A stretch of 42,632 bases of DNA, taken from positions 1-42,632 of the forward strand of contig NZ_UFQC01000049.1 in the NCBI RefSeq assembly GCF_900496975.1. Reading direction: 5' to 3'. The stretch is from Achromobacter veterisilvae (lineage in GTDB: Bacteria; Pseudomonadota; Gammaproteobacteria; Burkholderiales; Burkholderiaceae_B). The notes under the pieces are model-generated. The model searched no databases. It saw only the letters and a list, made by a program, of their open reading frames with translations, and was not told the origin of the DNA. Positions within the stretch are counted from its first letter, which is position 1; each line of letters opens with the position of its first letter. Shown piece after piece: positions 8,688 through 15,235 of the stretch. Position numbers and translations under genes: made by a program.

Positions 8688-8857
8688 CACCCGTATGAGA
8701 CGGTCTTTCGACCACGAAACAGTCTTCCTGGGTGTCTGACACCGGCTGACTTTGAACGGCCGTCCAGATACAGATACGGCCGGTGTCAGACACCCGCCAG
8801 CGCCCGAGTACGGCGGCGTCCATCTCCTCGGGTGTCAGACACGCGGAAGGTTGGGTT
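8656..8857. repeat. nested inverted repeat built on four GTGTCWGACAC palindromes
   Basis: About 202 bp with two nested inverted pairs. The outer arms (8670-8692 and 8830-8852) are a perfect 23-bp inverted repeat. Both are preceded by AACCC plus AACCTTCCG, but on the left the 9-bp AACCTTCCG unit is doubled. The inner arms (8730-8746 and 8779-8795) are the perfect 17-bp repeat GGGTGTCTGACACCGGC. Each arm contains an 11-bp palindrome GTGTCTGACAC or its complement, centred at about 8685, 8737, 8788 and 8837, so roughly 50 bp apart. There is no open frame of its own and no target-site duplication. It forms the ends of PAP2 and of the alanyl-tRNA editing gene. Confidence 0.9.
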
Positions 8858-9475
8858 CCCCGTGCCGCCGCAGGGCTGGCGGTCCACGCCCGGGATCTCG
8901 ACGATGCGGATGCTGGCGGTGCCGGCCGGCGGGGCGGCGCCCACCGTGCGCACCAGGTCGGGCTGCGCCGCCAGTTGTTCGGGCGTGATGCAGTCGATGC
9001 TGACGCCGATGCCGGCGCCGATCAGCGCGTTCAGGCGTTCGGTCAGGTCGGCCTTGTCCAGCGTGGATTCGGGCAGGTCGAAGTCGATGCGCGCGGAGTC
9101 GGGCGAGATATTGCAGCCGGTCACGGGCGCGGGCACCAGCGAACCCAGCAAGTGCAGACAGGTGTGCAGGCGCATGAGCCGATGGCGCCGCGGCCAGTCG
9201 ATGGCGACCGATACGCGCTCGCCCACCTGGGGTAGCGCGTCGCCGTCCGGCACGTGCAGGATGCGCTGGCGGTCGTCGGCGTACCGCGTGTCCGCCAGGG
9301 GCAGCACGCGTCCGTCGGCCAGCGTCAGCGTGCCGCTGTCGCCCGCCTGTCCGCCGCTGCGCGCGTAGCAGACGGTTTCGTCCAGTTCGATGCCTTCGGG
9401 GCCCACGGCCACCACGGTGGCGTCGCACCGGTCCAGATAGGGGTCTTCGTCGAATCGCTTGCGGGGGGCGGGCAT
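8786..9475 (-). pseudogene. alanyl-tRNA editing protein (AlaX-like), C-terminally truncated by the repeat
   Basis: AlaX proteins hydrolyse mischarged Ser- or Gly-tRNA-Ala in trans. The 229-residue frame has the AlaRS editing fold: a beta-barrel start (CYARSGGQAGDSGTL) and the zinc motif HxxxH as His104 and His108 (HTCLH). The conserved GVDRQPCGGT then ends at residue 205. The family continues CGGTH, whose Cys (202) and His are the other two metal ligands. Here the His codon (8858-8860) reads GGG (Gly206), and everything after it is repeat-derived (NPTFRVSDT and an Arg-rich tail) up to a TGA within a GTGTCAGACAC palindrome. The last metal ligand and C-terminal strand are therefore missing, so activity is doubtful. 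The expressed frame remains open, so it could be a reduced protein instead of a dead gene. Confidence 0.85.
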
Positions 9476-9508
9476 GGATGGGTCTCCGGATCGTGGGGGG
9501 CGGGCCGT

Positions 9509-10186
9509 TCAGGCCAGGATCTTCACGCCCTGCGCGGTTTCTATCTGCGCGCCGAGGCGCGGCGGGCCGTCGGCCTGTTCCAGGCGGATCAGGTGGTCGG
9601 CGCCCAGCCAGGCCAGGCCCTGGCGCAGCAGCCCCGCCTGGGGATGGCTGCCGGACAGCTCCTTGAGCGTCAGGTTCTGGCGCGGCAGGCGTACCCCGGG
9701 GTAGTCCGGCACGTCCCACTGGATCAGCGTGGGCAGCAGGCCGTCGCCGGCGGCGTGGCCGGCCTCGCGCCAGGCGGGCAGGCTGCCGTCGTCCGGCACC
9801 GTCAGCCGCCAGCGCAGCGCGCCGCGCGACATGGGGATGGCGGGGGGGAGGCGTTGCGGATGCTCGGCCTGCATGCGCGTCAGGTCCAGCGGCGCTTCCA
9901 CGCGGGCGGCCCAGTGGGCCAGGTAGGGGCCCTGTTCCAGCCGGGCGCGCACGTCGCCCTGGTCCAGCCCGAACCAGCGCGGCCGCTCGGGCGCGTCCGC
10001 GTCCGGGTCGATGGCGATGACTTCCAGGTAGATGCCGCCGGCCAGGCCCAGCACCCGATTGTGGGTGCCCATGCGCGGATGGGCGCCGCCGCCGGCGGGC
10101 GCGATGCCGAGGAGCCCGGCGACGTAGTCGGTGCCGCTGTCGAGGTCGGCGGCGGCGATGACGAGGTGATCGATGACGAGTTTCAT
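9509..10186 (-). CDS. VOC/glyoxalase-like domain protein
   Basis: A 225-residue cytosolic protein with an N-terminal vicinal-oxygen-chelate half-domain (KLVIDHLVIAAADLD with the first candidate metal ligand His7; GIYLEVIAID near 52-61). A second, divergent half follows. The layout matches the glyoxalase-like family found as single-gene hypotheticals in betaproteobacteria. No substrate can be assigned. It lies 33 nt upstream of the truncated alanyl-tRNA editing gene and 30 nt downstream of clpP on the same strand, so it is probably co-transcribed with both. Confidence 0.8.
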   Translation of the reverse strand: MKLVIDHLVIAAADLDSGTDYVAGLLGIAPAGGGAHPRMGTHNRVLGLAGGIYLEVIAIDPDADAPERPRWFGLDQGDVRARLEQGPYLAHWAARVEAPLDLTRMQAEHPQRLPPAIPMSRGALRWRLTVPDDGSLPAWREAGHAAGDGLLPTLIQWDVPDYPGVRLPRQNLTLKELSGSHPQAGLLRQGLAWLGADHLIRLEQADGPPRLGAQIETAQGVKILA

Positions 10187-10216
10187 GGTGTGGCTATGGT
10201 AGCCCAGCGGGCCGCC

Positions 10217-10822
10217 TCAGCCATCGAGATCGCGCCGTTTCAGGACCCGGTCTATCAGCCCCCACTCCAGCGCTTCTTCCGCGGTCATGTAGCGGTCGCG
10301 GTCCAGCGTGCGCTCGACCTCCTCGTAGCTGCGCCCGCAGTGCTGCGCGTAGACCCGGATCACCCGGTCCTTGGTCCGCTGCATTTCCTCGGCGTGGATG
10401 AGGATGTCCGACGCCTGGCCCTGGAAGCCGCCCAGCGGCTGGTGGACGTGCAGGCTGGCGTTCGCCAGCGCGCACCGTTCGCCGGGTTCGCCCGCCATCA
10501 GCAGGAACGAGCCCATGGAACGGGCGGTTCCCATGCACAGCGTGTGCACCGGACACGTGATGTACTGCATGGTGTCGTACATCGCCAGGCCGCTGGTGAT
10601 GACGCCGCCGGGCGAGTTGATGTACAGATAGATCGGCTTGGTGGGGTTTTCGGACTCCAGGAACAGGAGCTGCGCGCAGACCAGCGCCGACACGGCGTCG
10701 TTGACTTCGCCGTTGAGGAAAATGATGCGGTCGCGCAGCAGCCGCGAATAGATGTCGAAGGACCGTTCTCCCCGGCCCGACTGCTCGACCACCATCGGCA
10801 CGTATTGCATGACGTCCTGCAT
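10217..10822 (-). CDS. ClpP-family serine protease, orphan paralogue
   Basis: A 201-residue protein with the complete ClpP triad: Ser102 (ARSMGS), His127 (HVHQPLGG) and Asp176 (LDRDRY), plus the INSPGG substrate-binding strand at 69-73. The start at 10822 is fixed by AGGAGA 7 nt upstream. Longer readings of the frame add only low-complexity sequence. The usual ClpP context (trigger factor upstream, clpX downstream) is absent. The sequence around the nucleophile (GTARSMGS instead of the common GQAASMGA) differs from standard ClpP, so this is likely a second copy, perhaps forming mixed rings or working with another ATPase. It sits in a minus-strand series with ArsR and SRPBCC genes. Confidence 0.93.
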   Translation of the reverse strand: MQDVMQYVPMVVEQSGRGERSFDIYSRLLRDRIIFLNGEVNDAVSALVCAQLLFLESENPTKPIYLYINSPGGVITSGLAMYDTMQYITCPVHTLCMGTARSMGSFLLMAGEPGERCALANASLHVHQPLGGFQGQASDILIHAEEMQRTKDRVIRVYAQHCGRSYEEVERTLDRDRYMTAEEALEWGLIDRVLKRRDLDG

Positions 10823-10865
10823 GGACGATCTCCTGTGTTGCGGATGCTTCGCGCGGAGCCCGGGT

Positions 10866-11225
10866 TTAGGCCGCGCGCATGAGGAAGGGGCCGGCGTCGT
10901 TCGCGGCGGCGCGTCCGCGGCGTTCCAGCCGCGCGTCGTCCAGCGCATGGATGATCCGGAGCACGGTGCCGCCGCCCTCGGCGGGCCGGAGCTGGAACGT
11001 CACTAGGCTTTCGAGGAAGGGCGGCTCGTCGTCCCGCATGCGGTAGCGGACTTCCTGGGCGGGCGTCGCGTCCACCGGGTCGGCGCAGGCCAGCGCCCGG
11101 GCGGGCAGCCACTGCTCGCGGAACTCGGGAATGCTGATGGCGCGCCAGACTTTGTCGGGAGGCGCGTCCAGTTCGTACTCGAGCACGATGTCTTGCGGCT
11201 GGCCGTCGGGGGCGGTGTCGTTCAT
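10866..11225 (-). CDS. SRPBCC (AHSA1-like) domain protein
   Basis: A 119-residue protein with the START/AHSA1 signature: the first strand IVLEYELDAPPDKVWRAIS, then EFREQWLP, and later strands LVTFQLRPAEGGGTVLRI. It is somewhat shorter than the usual ~150 residues, lacking part of the last helix. Members bind hydrophobic ligands in a deep cavity, and the ligand is unknown here. The ATG at 11225 overlaps the ArsR stop by 4 nt. ArsR-SRPBCC pairs are common and imply that the regulator controls the ligand-binding partner. Confidence 0.85.
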   Translation of the reverse strand: MNDTAPDGQPQDIVLEYELDAPPDKVWRAISIPEFREQWLPARALACADPVDATPAQEVRYRMRDDEPPFLESLVTFQLRPAEGGGTVLRIIHALDDARLERRGRAAANDAGPFLMRAA

Positions 11226-11536
11226 TGGTCCATGTCCTTGAGCAGGGCGTTCAGGGCGTCGATACGGGCGGGCCAGTAGGCGCGGTATTTCGCCAGCCAT
11301 CCGGCGATGAGCGCCAGGCCGTCCGGATCGACCTGGTAGTTGACGTAGCGGCCCTGCCGGGTTTCCCGCACCAGCCTGGCCTTGCGCAGCACCGCAAGGT
11401 GCTGGGAGATGGCCGGCTGGCTGATTTCCATGCCCGCGCGCAAGGCGCTGGCGTTCATGCCGCCGGCGGCCAGCTTCTCGAAGATCGCGCGGCGGGTCGG
11501 GTCGGCCAGCGCCTTGAAGATGTCGTTTTCGATCAT
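11222..11536 (-). CDS. ArsR-family transcriptional regulator
   Basis: A 104-residue winged-helix repressor. FKALADPTRRAIFEKLA is the family's first helix, ISQPAISQHLAVLRKARLV (about 38-56) is the recognition helix-turn-helix, and RQGRYVNYQVD is the wing. There are no cysteines, so it is not a classic metal sensor; it resembles the group that regulates SRPBCC genes. The predicted -10 (11543-11548) ends only 6 nt before the ATG and there is no ribosome site, so the message is probably leaderless. The inverted repeat 11543-11562 lies in the promoter and suggests autorepression of the ArsR-SRPBCC-clpP-VOC series. Confidence 0.93.
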   Translation of the reverse strand: MIENDIFKALADPTRRAIFEKLAAGGMNASALRAGMEISQPAISQHLAVLRKARLVRETRQGRYVNYQVDPDGLALIAGWLAKYRAYWPARIDALNALLKDMDQ

Positions 11537-11542
11537 GCCGAT

Positions 11543-11571
11543 ACATTAGCGCATACTTATGTGTCAGGCAA
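11543..11571 (-). promoter_or_regulatory. arsR promoter with embedded operator
   Basis: On the minus strand TTGCCT (11566-11571) and TAATGT (11543-11548) are 17 nt apart. An inverted repeat ACATTAG-N6-CTTATGT (11543-11562, 6 of 7 matching) covers the -10 and half the spacer, an ideal place for an ArsR-type repressor. Confidence 0.65.
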
Positions 11572-11602
11572 GCGGCATCGCCGCGCGCCGCGGCCGCGCA
11601 TG

Positions 11603-11630
11603 AAAAAACCCGCCGTTTTCGCGGCGGGTT
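11603..11630 (-). terminator. intrinsic terminator of yajC-secD-secF
   Basis: Reading the minus strand, AACCCGCCG and CGGCGGGTT form a perfect stem around GCGAAAA-type loop sequence, followed by a run of T. It is 20 nt past the secF stop. Confidence 0.9.
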
Positions 11631-11650
11631 CGAGGGGGGCGGAAGCAGGG

Positions 11651-12586
11651 TCAGGCGGCTTCGCCTTCCTCGCCTTCCTTCTTGACGGGCTTGACCAGGT
11701 CTTCGCGCTTGACGCCCATCCACATGGCCAGCGCCGCGGCGACGAACACCGACGAATAGATGCCGAACCAGATGCCGATGGTCAGGGCCATGGCGAAGTA
11801 ATGCAGGGTGGGGCCGCCGAAGAACAGCATGGCCAGCACCATCATCTGGGTCGAGCCGTGGGTGATGATGGTCCGCGAGATCGTCTGCGTGATGGCGCTG
11901 TTGATGACTTCCTGCACGTCCGCCTTGCGGTACTTGCGGAAGTTTTCGCGGATACGGTCCATGATGACCACGGATTCGTTCACGGAGTAGCCCAGCACGG
12001 CCAGCACCCCCGCCAGCACCGACAGCGAGAACTCCCACTGGAAGAAGGCGAAGAAGCCCAGGATGATCACCACGTCGTGCAGGTTGGCGATCACGCCGGC
12101 GACGGCGAACTTCCATTCGAAGCGGAAGCCCAGGTACACCATGATGCCGATGACCACGACGAGCAGCGCCATCAGGCCGTTGTGCAGCAGTTCCTGGCCC
12201 ACCTGCGGGCCTACGAACTCCACGCGGCGCAGTTCGACGCCGGAATCGGCGGCCTTGAGCGCGGCCATGACGGTTTCGCTCTGGGTGGCCGAGGTCTGGC
12301 CTTCCTGCAGGGGCAGGCGGATCATGACGTCGTGCGAGGTGCCGAAGTTCTGCACCTGGAAGTCGGTGTAGCCCAGCTTCGAGACGACGCCGCGCACGTT
12401 TTCAAGCTGCGCCGTCTGGGCGTAGTTGACTTCCATGACCGTGCCGCCGGTGAATTCGATCGACAGGTGGAAGCCGCGCGTGAGGATGAAGAAGACCGCC
12501 GCCACGAAGGTGACGAGGCTGATGATGTTCAGCACCAGCGCGTGGCGCATGAACGGGATGGTGCGGTGAATACGGAAAAATTCCAT
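11651..12586 (-). CDS. secF: protein translocase subunit SecF
   Basis: SecF forms with SecD the proton-driven accessory complex that pulls exported proteins through SecYEG. The 311-residue protein has a first membrane helix (about 15-38) and a periplasmic domain beginning with the conserved GFHLSIEFTGGTVMEV. Five more helices follow, with the SecF motif SVNESVVIMDRIRENFRKYR. The acidic/basic C-terminal tail (KKEGEEGEAA) is cytoplasmic. The start ATG at 12586 follows a GAAGGCG ribosome site. It is 53 nt downstream of secD, with a hairpin between. Confidence 0.98.
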   Translation of the reverse strand: MEFFRIHRTIPFMRHALVLNIISLVTFVAAVFFILTRGFHLSIEFTGGTVMEVNYAQTAQLENVRGVVSKLGYTDFQVQNFGTSHDVMIRLPLQEGQTSATQSETVMAALKAADSGVELRRVEFVGPQVGQELLHNGLMALLVVVIGIMVYLGFRFEWKFAVAGVIANLHDVVIILGFFAFFQWEFSLSVLAGVLAVLGYSVNESVVIMDRIRENFRKYRKADVQEVINSAITQTISRTIITHGSTQMMVLAMLFFGGPTLHYFAMALTIGIWFGIYSSVFVAAALAMWMGVKREDLVKPVKKEGEEGEAA

Positions 12587-12610
12587 TTTTCGCCTTCGGC
12601 TTTATCGGTG

Positions 12611-12631
12611 GCGGGCGGCCATGCCGCCCGC
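12611..12631. repeat. perfect hairpin between secD and secF
   Basis: GCGGGCGGC and GCCGCCCGC form a 9-bp perfect stem with a 3-nt loop. There is no T-tract, so it is not a terminator. It may stabilise the secD message end or lower secF output. It resembles single REP-like units. Confidence 0.6.
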
Positions 12632-12639
12632 GCGGATGT

Positions 12640-14520
12640 TCAGTTGGTCTTCGGCTTCCAGACTTCACCGATGGAGATAGTCGTGAGCTTCTTCTTGCGG
12701 CCGTAGTACAGGTTGGCCAGCGCGCGCACGCCCACCACCGACGAGAACATCGAGGTCAGGATGCCCAGGCAGTGCACCACGGCGAAGCCCCGGATCGGGC
12801 CCGAGCCGAAGGCCAGCAGCGCCAGGCCCACGATCAGCGTCGTCAGGTTCGAGTCCAGGATCGTGCCCCAGGCGCGCTCGAAGCCATGGTGGATGGCCTG
12901 CTGCGGCGAGGCCCCCGCGCGCAGTTCTTCCCGGATGCGCTCGTTGATCAGCACGTTCGAGTCGATGGCCATGCCCAGCGTCAGCGCGATGGCCGCGATG
13001 CCCGGCAGCGTCAGCGTGGCCTGCAGCATGGACAGCAGCGCCAGCAGCAGCAGCACGTTGAGCGTCAGGCCGATGGTCGAGAACACGCCGAACAGGTGGT
13101 AGTACAGAATGATGAACACGGCGATGGCCAGGAAGCCGTACAGCGTCGAATGGAAGCCCTTCGAGATGTTGTCGGCGCCCAGGCTCGGGCCGATGGTGCG
13201 TTCTTCGATGATGGACATCGGCGCGGCCAGCGCGCCCGCGCGCAGCAGCAGCGCGGTGTCGGCGGCTTCCTCGGGGCCCATGCTGCCGGAGATCTGCACC
13301 TGCCCGCCCGCGATTTCGCTGCGGATGACCGGGGCCGTGACCACTTCGCCCTTGCCGTTCTCGAACAGCAGGATGGCCATGCGCTTGCCGATGTTGTCGC
13401 GGGTCACGTCGCGGAAGATGCGGGCGCCCTTGGAGTCCAGCGTCAGGTGGACGGCGGCTTGCTGGGTCTGCGAGTCGCGGCCGGGCTGGGCGTCCTGCAG
13501 GTTTTCGCCGGTCAGGACGACCTGGCGGCGCACCAGGATCGGACGGCCGTCGCGGTCGTTGTAGCGTTCGAGGCCGAAGGGCACGGTGCCGCCCAGCAGC
13601 GCGGCCTGCGCGGCGGGGGTGTCGTCGACCATGCGGATTTCCAGCGTGGCGGTGCGGCCCAGCAGTTCCTTGGCCTTGGCCACGTCCTGCACGCCGGGCA
13701 ACTGGACCACGATGCGGTCGCCGCCTTGCTGCTGGATGACCGGTTCGGCCACGCCCAGTTCGTTGATGCGGTTGTGCAGCGTATTGATGTTCTGCTTCAG
13801 CGCGGAATCCTGCACGCGGGTGACGGCGGCCGGGTTCAGGGCGCCGATCAGCACGGGCTTGCTGTTTTCCTCGCGTTCGGTGAACTCCAGGTCGGGCAGG
13901 CGGCTGCGCAGGGTGGAGATGGCGCGGTCGCGGTCGGCCGTGTTGGCGAAGGTGGCGGCGACGCCCAGGCCCGAGCGTTCGACGCCGGCCACGTTGATCT
14001 TCTGGTCGCGCAGCACCGAGCGCACGTCGGCGGCCAGGGAGTCGTAGCGGGCGGTCAGGGCGCCCTGCATGTCCACCTGCAGCAGGAAGTGCACGCCGCC
14101 GCGCAGGTCCAGGCCCAGGTACATGGGCTTGGGCGCGAACCAGCCCAGCGCGCGCATCCAGGCGGGCGAAGCGGGCAGCAGGTTCAGCGCGACCGTGTAG
14201 TGCGGGTCGCCGGCGACGGTGTTGAGGGATTTGTCGATGAGGTCGCGGGCCTGCAATTGCAGGTCGGTCGACGCGAAGCGCACGCGGACGGTGCCGAGCG
14301 TGCCGTTCTGTTCGTAATAGACCCCCTCGTTGGGGATCTTGGCGTCCGCCAGGACCTGGTCGACCCGGCCCAGCATGGCGTTGTCGACCTTGACGGTGGC
14401 CTTGGCGCTGGAAACCTGGACGGCGGGGGATTCGCCGTAGAAATTGGGAAGCGTGTACAGCAGGCCAATGATGACCGCGATCAGGACCGTAATGTACTTC
14501 CAGAGAGGATAGCGGTTCAT
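12640..14520 (-). CDS. secD: protein translocase subunit SecD
   Basis: The 626-residue SecD begins MNRYPLWKY and has one N-terminal membrane helix (about 9-27). A large periplasmic P1 region contains LGLDLRGGVHFLLQVDM, the FVVQLPGVQD-type repeat (RIVVQLPGVQDVAKAKELLG) and a central P1-head part. Five C-terminal helices follow, with the hallmark LTLGMAIDSNVLINERIREEL. The length agrees with betaproteobacterial SecD. The ATG at 14520 is preceded by a poor ribosome site. The gene is 127 nt downstream of yajC, with a hairpin in the gap. Confidence 0.98.
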   Translation of the reverse strand: MNRYPLWKYITVLIAVIIGLLYTLPNFYGESPAVQVSSAKATVKVDNAMLGRVDQVLADAKIPNEGVYYEQNGTLGTVRVRFASTDLQLQARDLIDKSLNTVAGDPHYTVALNLLPASPAWMRALGWFAPKPMYLGLDLRGGVHFLLQVDMQGALTARYDSLAADVRSVLRDQKINVAGVERSGLGVAATFANTADRDRAISTLRSRLPDLEFTEREENSKPVLIGALNPAAVTRVQDSALKQNINTLHNRINELGVAEPVIQQQGGDRIVVQLPGVQDVAKAKELLGRTATLEIRMVDDTPAAQAALLGGTVPFGLERYNDRDGRPILVRRQVVLTGENLQDAQPGRDSQTQQAAVHLTLDSKGARIFRDVTRDNIGKRMAILLFENGKGEVVTAPVIRSEIAGGQVQISGSMGPEEAADTALLLRAGALAAPMSIIEERTIGPSLGADNISKGFHSTLYGFLAIAVFIILYYHLFGVFSTIGLTLNVLLLLALLSMLQATLTLPGIAAIALTLGMAIDSNVLINERIREELRAGASPQQAIHHGFERAWGTILDSNLTTLIVGLALLAFGSGPIRGFAVVHCLGILTSMFSSVVGVRALANLYYGRKKKLTTISIGEVWKPKTN

Positions 14521-14620
14521 TGCCGGCTACTTCATGTGAGAGTGATGAAAGGGCCGCCCGGGCGGCAAGCGCGGCGGGCGGCGGGAGGTGCCTGGGGCCT
14601 GTTCCCGCTAAAGGAACGAA

Positions 14621-14636
14621 GAGCCCGATAGGGCTC
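14621..14636. other. hairpin between yajC and secD
   Basis: GAGCCC-GATA-GGGCTC, a 6-bp perfect stem with a tetraloop just after the yajC stop. On the minus strand it is followed only by TTCGTT, so any termination would be weak. It may protect the yajC message, which is often more abundant than secDF. Confidence 0.4.
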
Positions 14637-14647
14637 CTGTGGGACGC

Positions 14648-14989
14648 TTACAGGGCCTTGATGGTTCCCTTGGGCAGCACGGTCGAGACCGAGGACTTCT
14701 GCATGATCACTTCGACGGGCTTGTCGGCCAGTTCGGAGACTTCGACGGTGACGTAGCTGTCGTTGACCTTGGTGACCTTGCCGAGCATGCCGCCGGCGGT
14801 GACCACTTCGTCGCCCTTGGCCAGGGCGGCGATCAGATTGCGGTGTTCCTTCTGGCGCTTCATCTGGGGACGGATCATCAGGAAATAGAGGATCACGAAC
14901 ATCAGGATGATGGGCAGCATGCCCATCAGCGCGTTGCCTTCAGGGGCGGCCTGGGCCACGACGAGGCTGGCGGTATCGATAACGGACAT
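14648..14989 (-). CDS. yajC: preprotein translocase subunit YajC
   Basis: YajC is a small single-span inner-membrane protein that associates with SecDF. The 113-residue protein has a membrane helix at about 22-40 (MGMLPIILMFVILYFLMIRPQ) followed by the basic KRQKEH segment. The cytoplasmic domain contains LAKGDEVVTAGGMLGKV. AGGAGA sits 7 nt before the ATG. It is the first gene of yajC-secD-secF and here follows its own promoter (15081-15110) instead of tgt. Confidence 0.98.
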   Translation of the reverse strand: MSVIDTASLVVAQAAPEGNALMGMLPIILMFVILYFLMIRPQMKRQKEHRNLIAALAKGDEVVTAGGMLGKVTKVNDSYVTVEVSELADKPVEVIMQKSSVSTVLPKGTIKAL

Positions 14990-15080
14990 TGAATTCTCCT
15001 GCGGTTAGTCTGTTTGGGTGTTTATGTCTATGTTTTTATGCGCCCATCCCCGCGCGAGCCATGGATAGGGCAAGCCGACT

Positions 15081-15110
15081 ATTGTAGCGAGGTTATGCTC
15101 GACGCAAGAA
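15081..15110 (-). promoter_or_regulatory. probable yajC promoter
   Basis: On the minus strand a near-consensus TACAAT -10 (15081-15086) is preceded at 16-18 nt by TTCTTG/CTTGCG (about 15103-15110). The start of transcription would be near 15075, leaving an 85-nt leader. An independent promoter would explain how yajC-secDF tolerates separation from queA-tgt. Confidence 0.5.
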
Positions 15111-15235
15111 ACCCCGGAAGCGCGCCGGCCAACGCTCGCGCCGCCTGGGGCGGCGGGGAGGGAAACCGGTGGATTGTTGCATGGCGGCGCCGGGGGCCGC
15201 TACCGGGGATGGGCCCCGGCTTTCGGCTTCAGTGC

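Noticed and set aside
8656..8857. CRISPR array
   Set aside because: Copies alternate in orientation, only four units exist, and there are no uniform spacers or cas genes.
10823..10948. 42-residue N-terminal extension of ClpP
   Set aside because: A strong AGGAGA site and the family start support the ATG at 10822; the extension is low-complexity and overlaps the SRPBCC gene.
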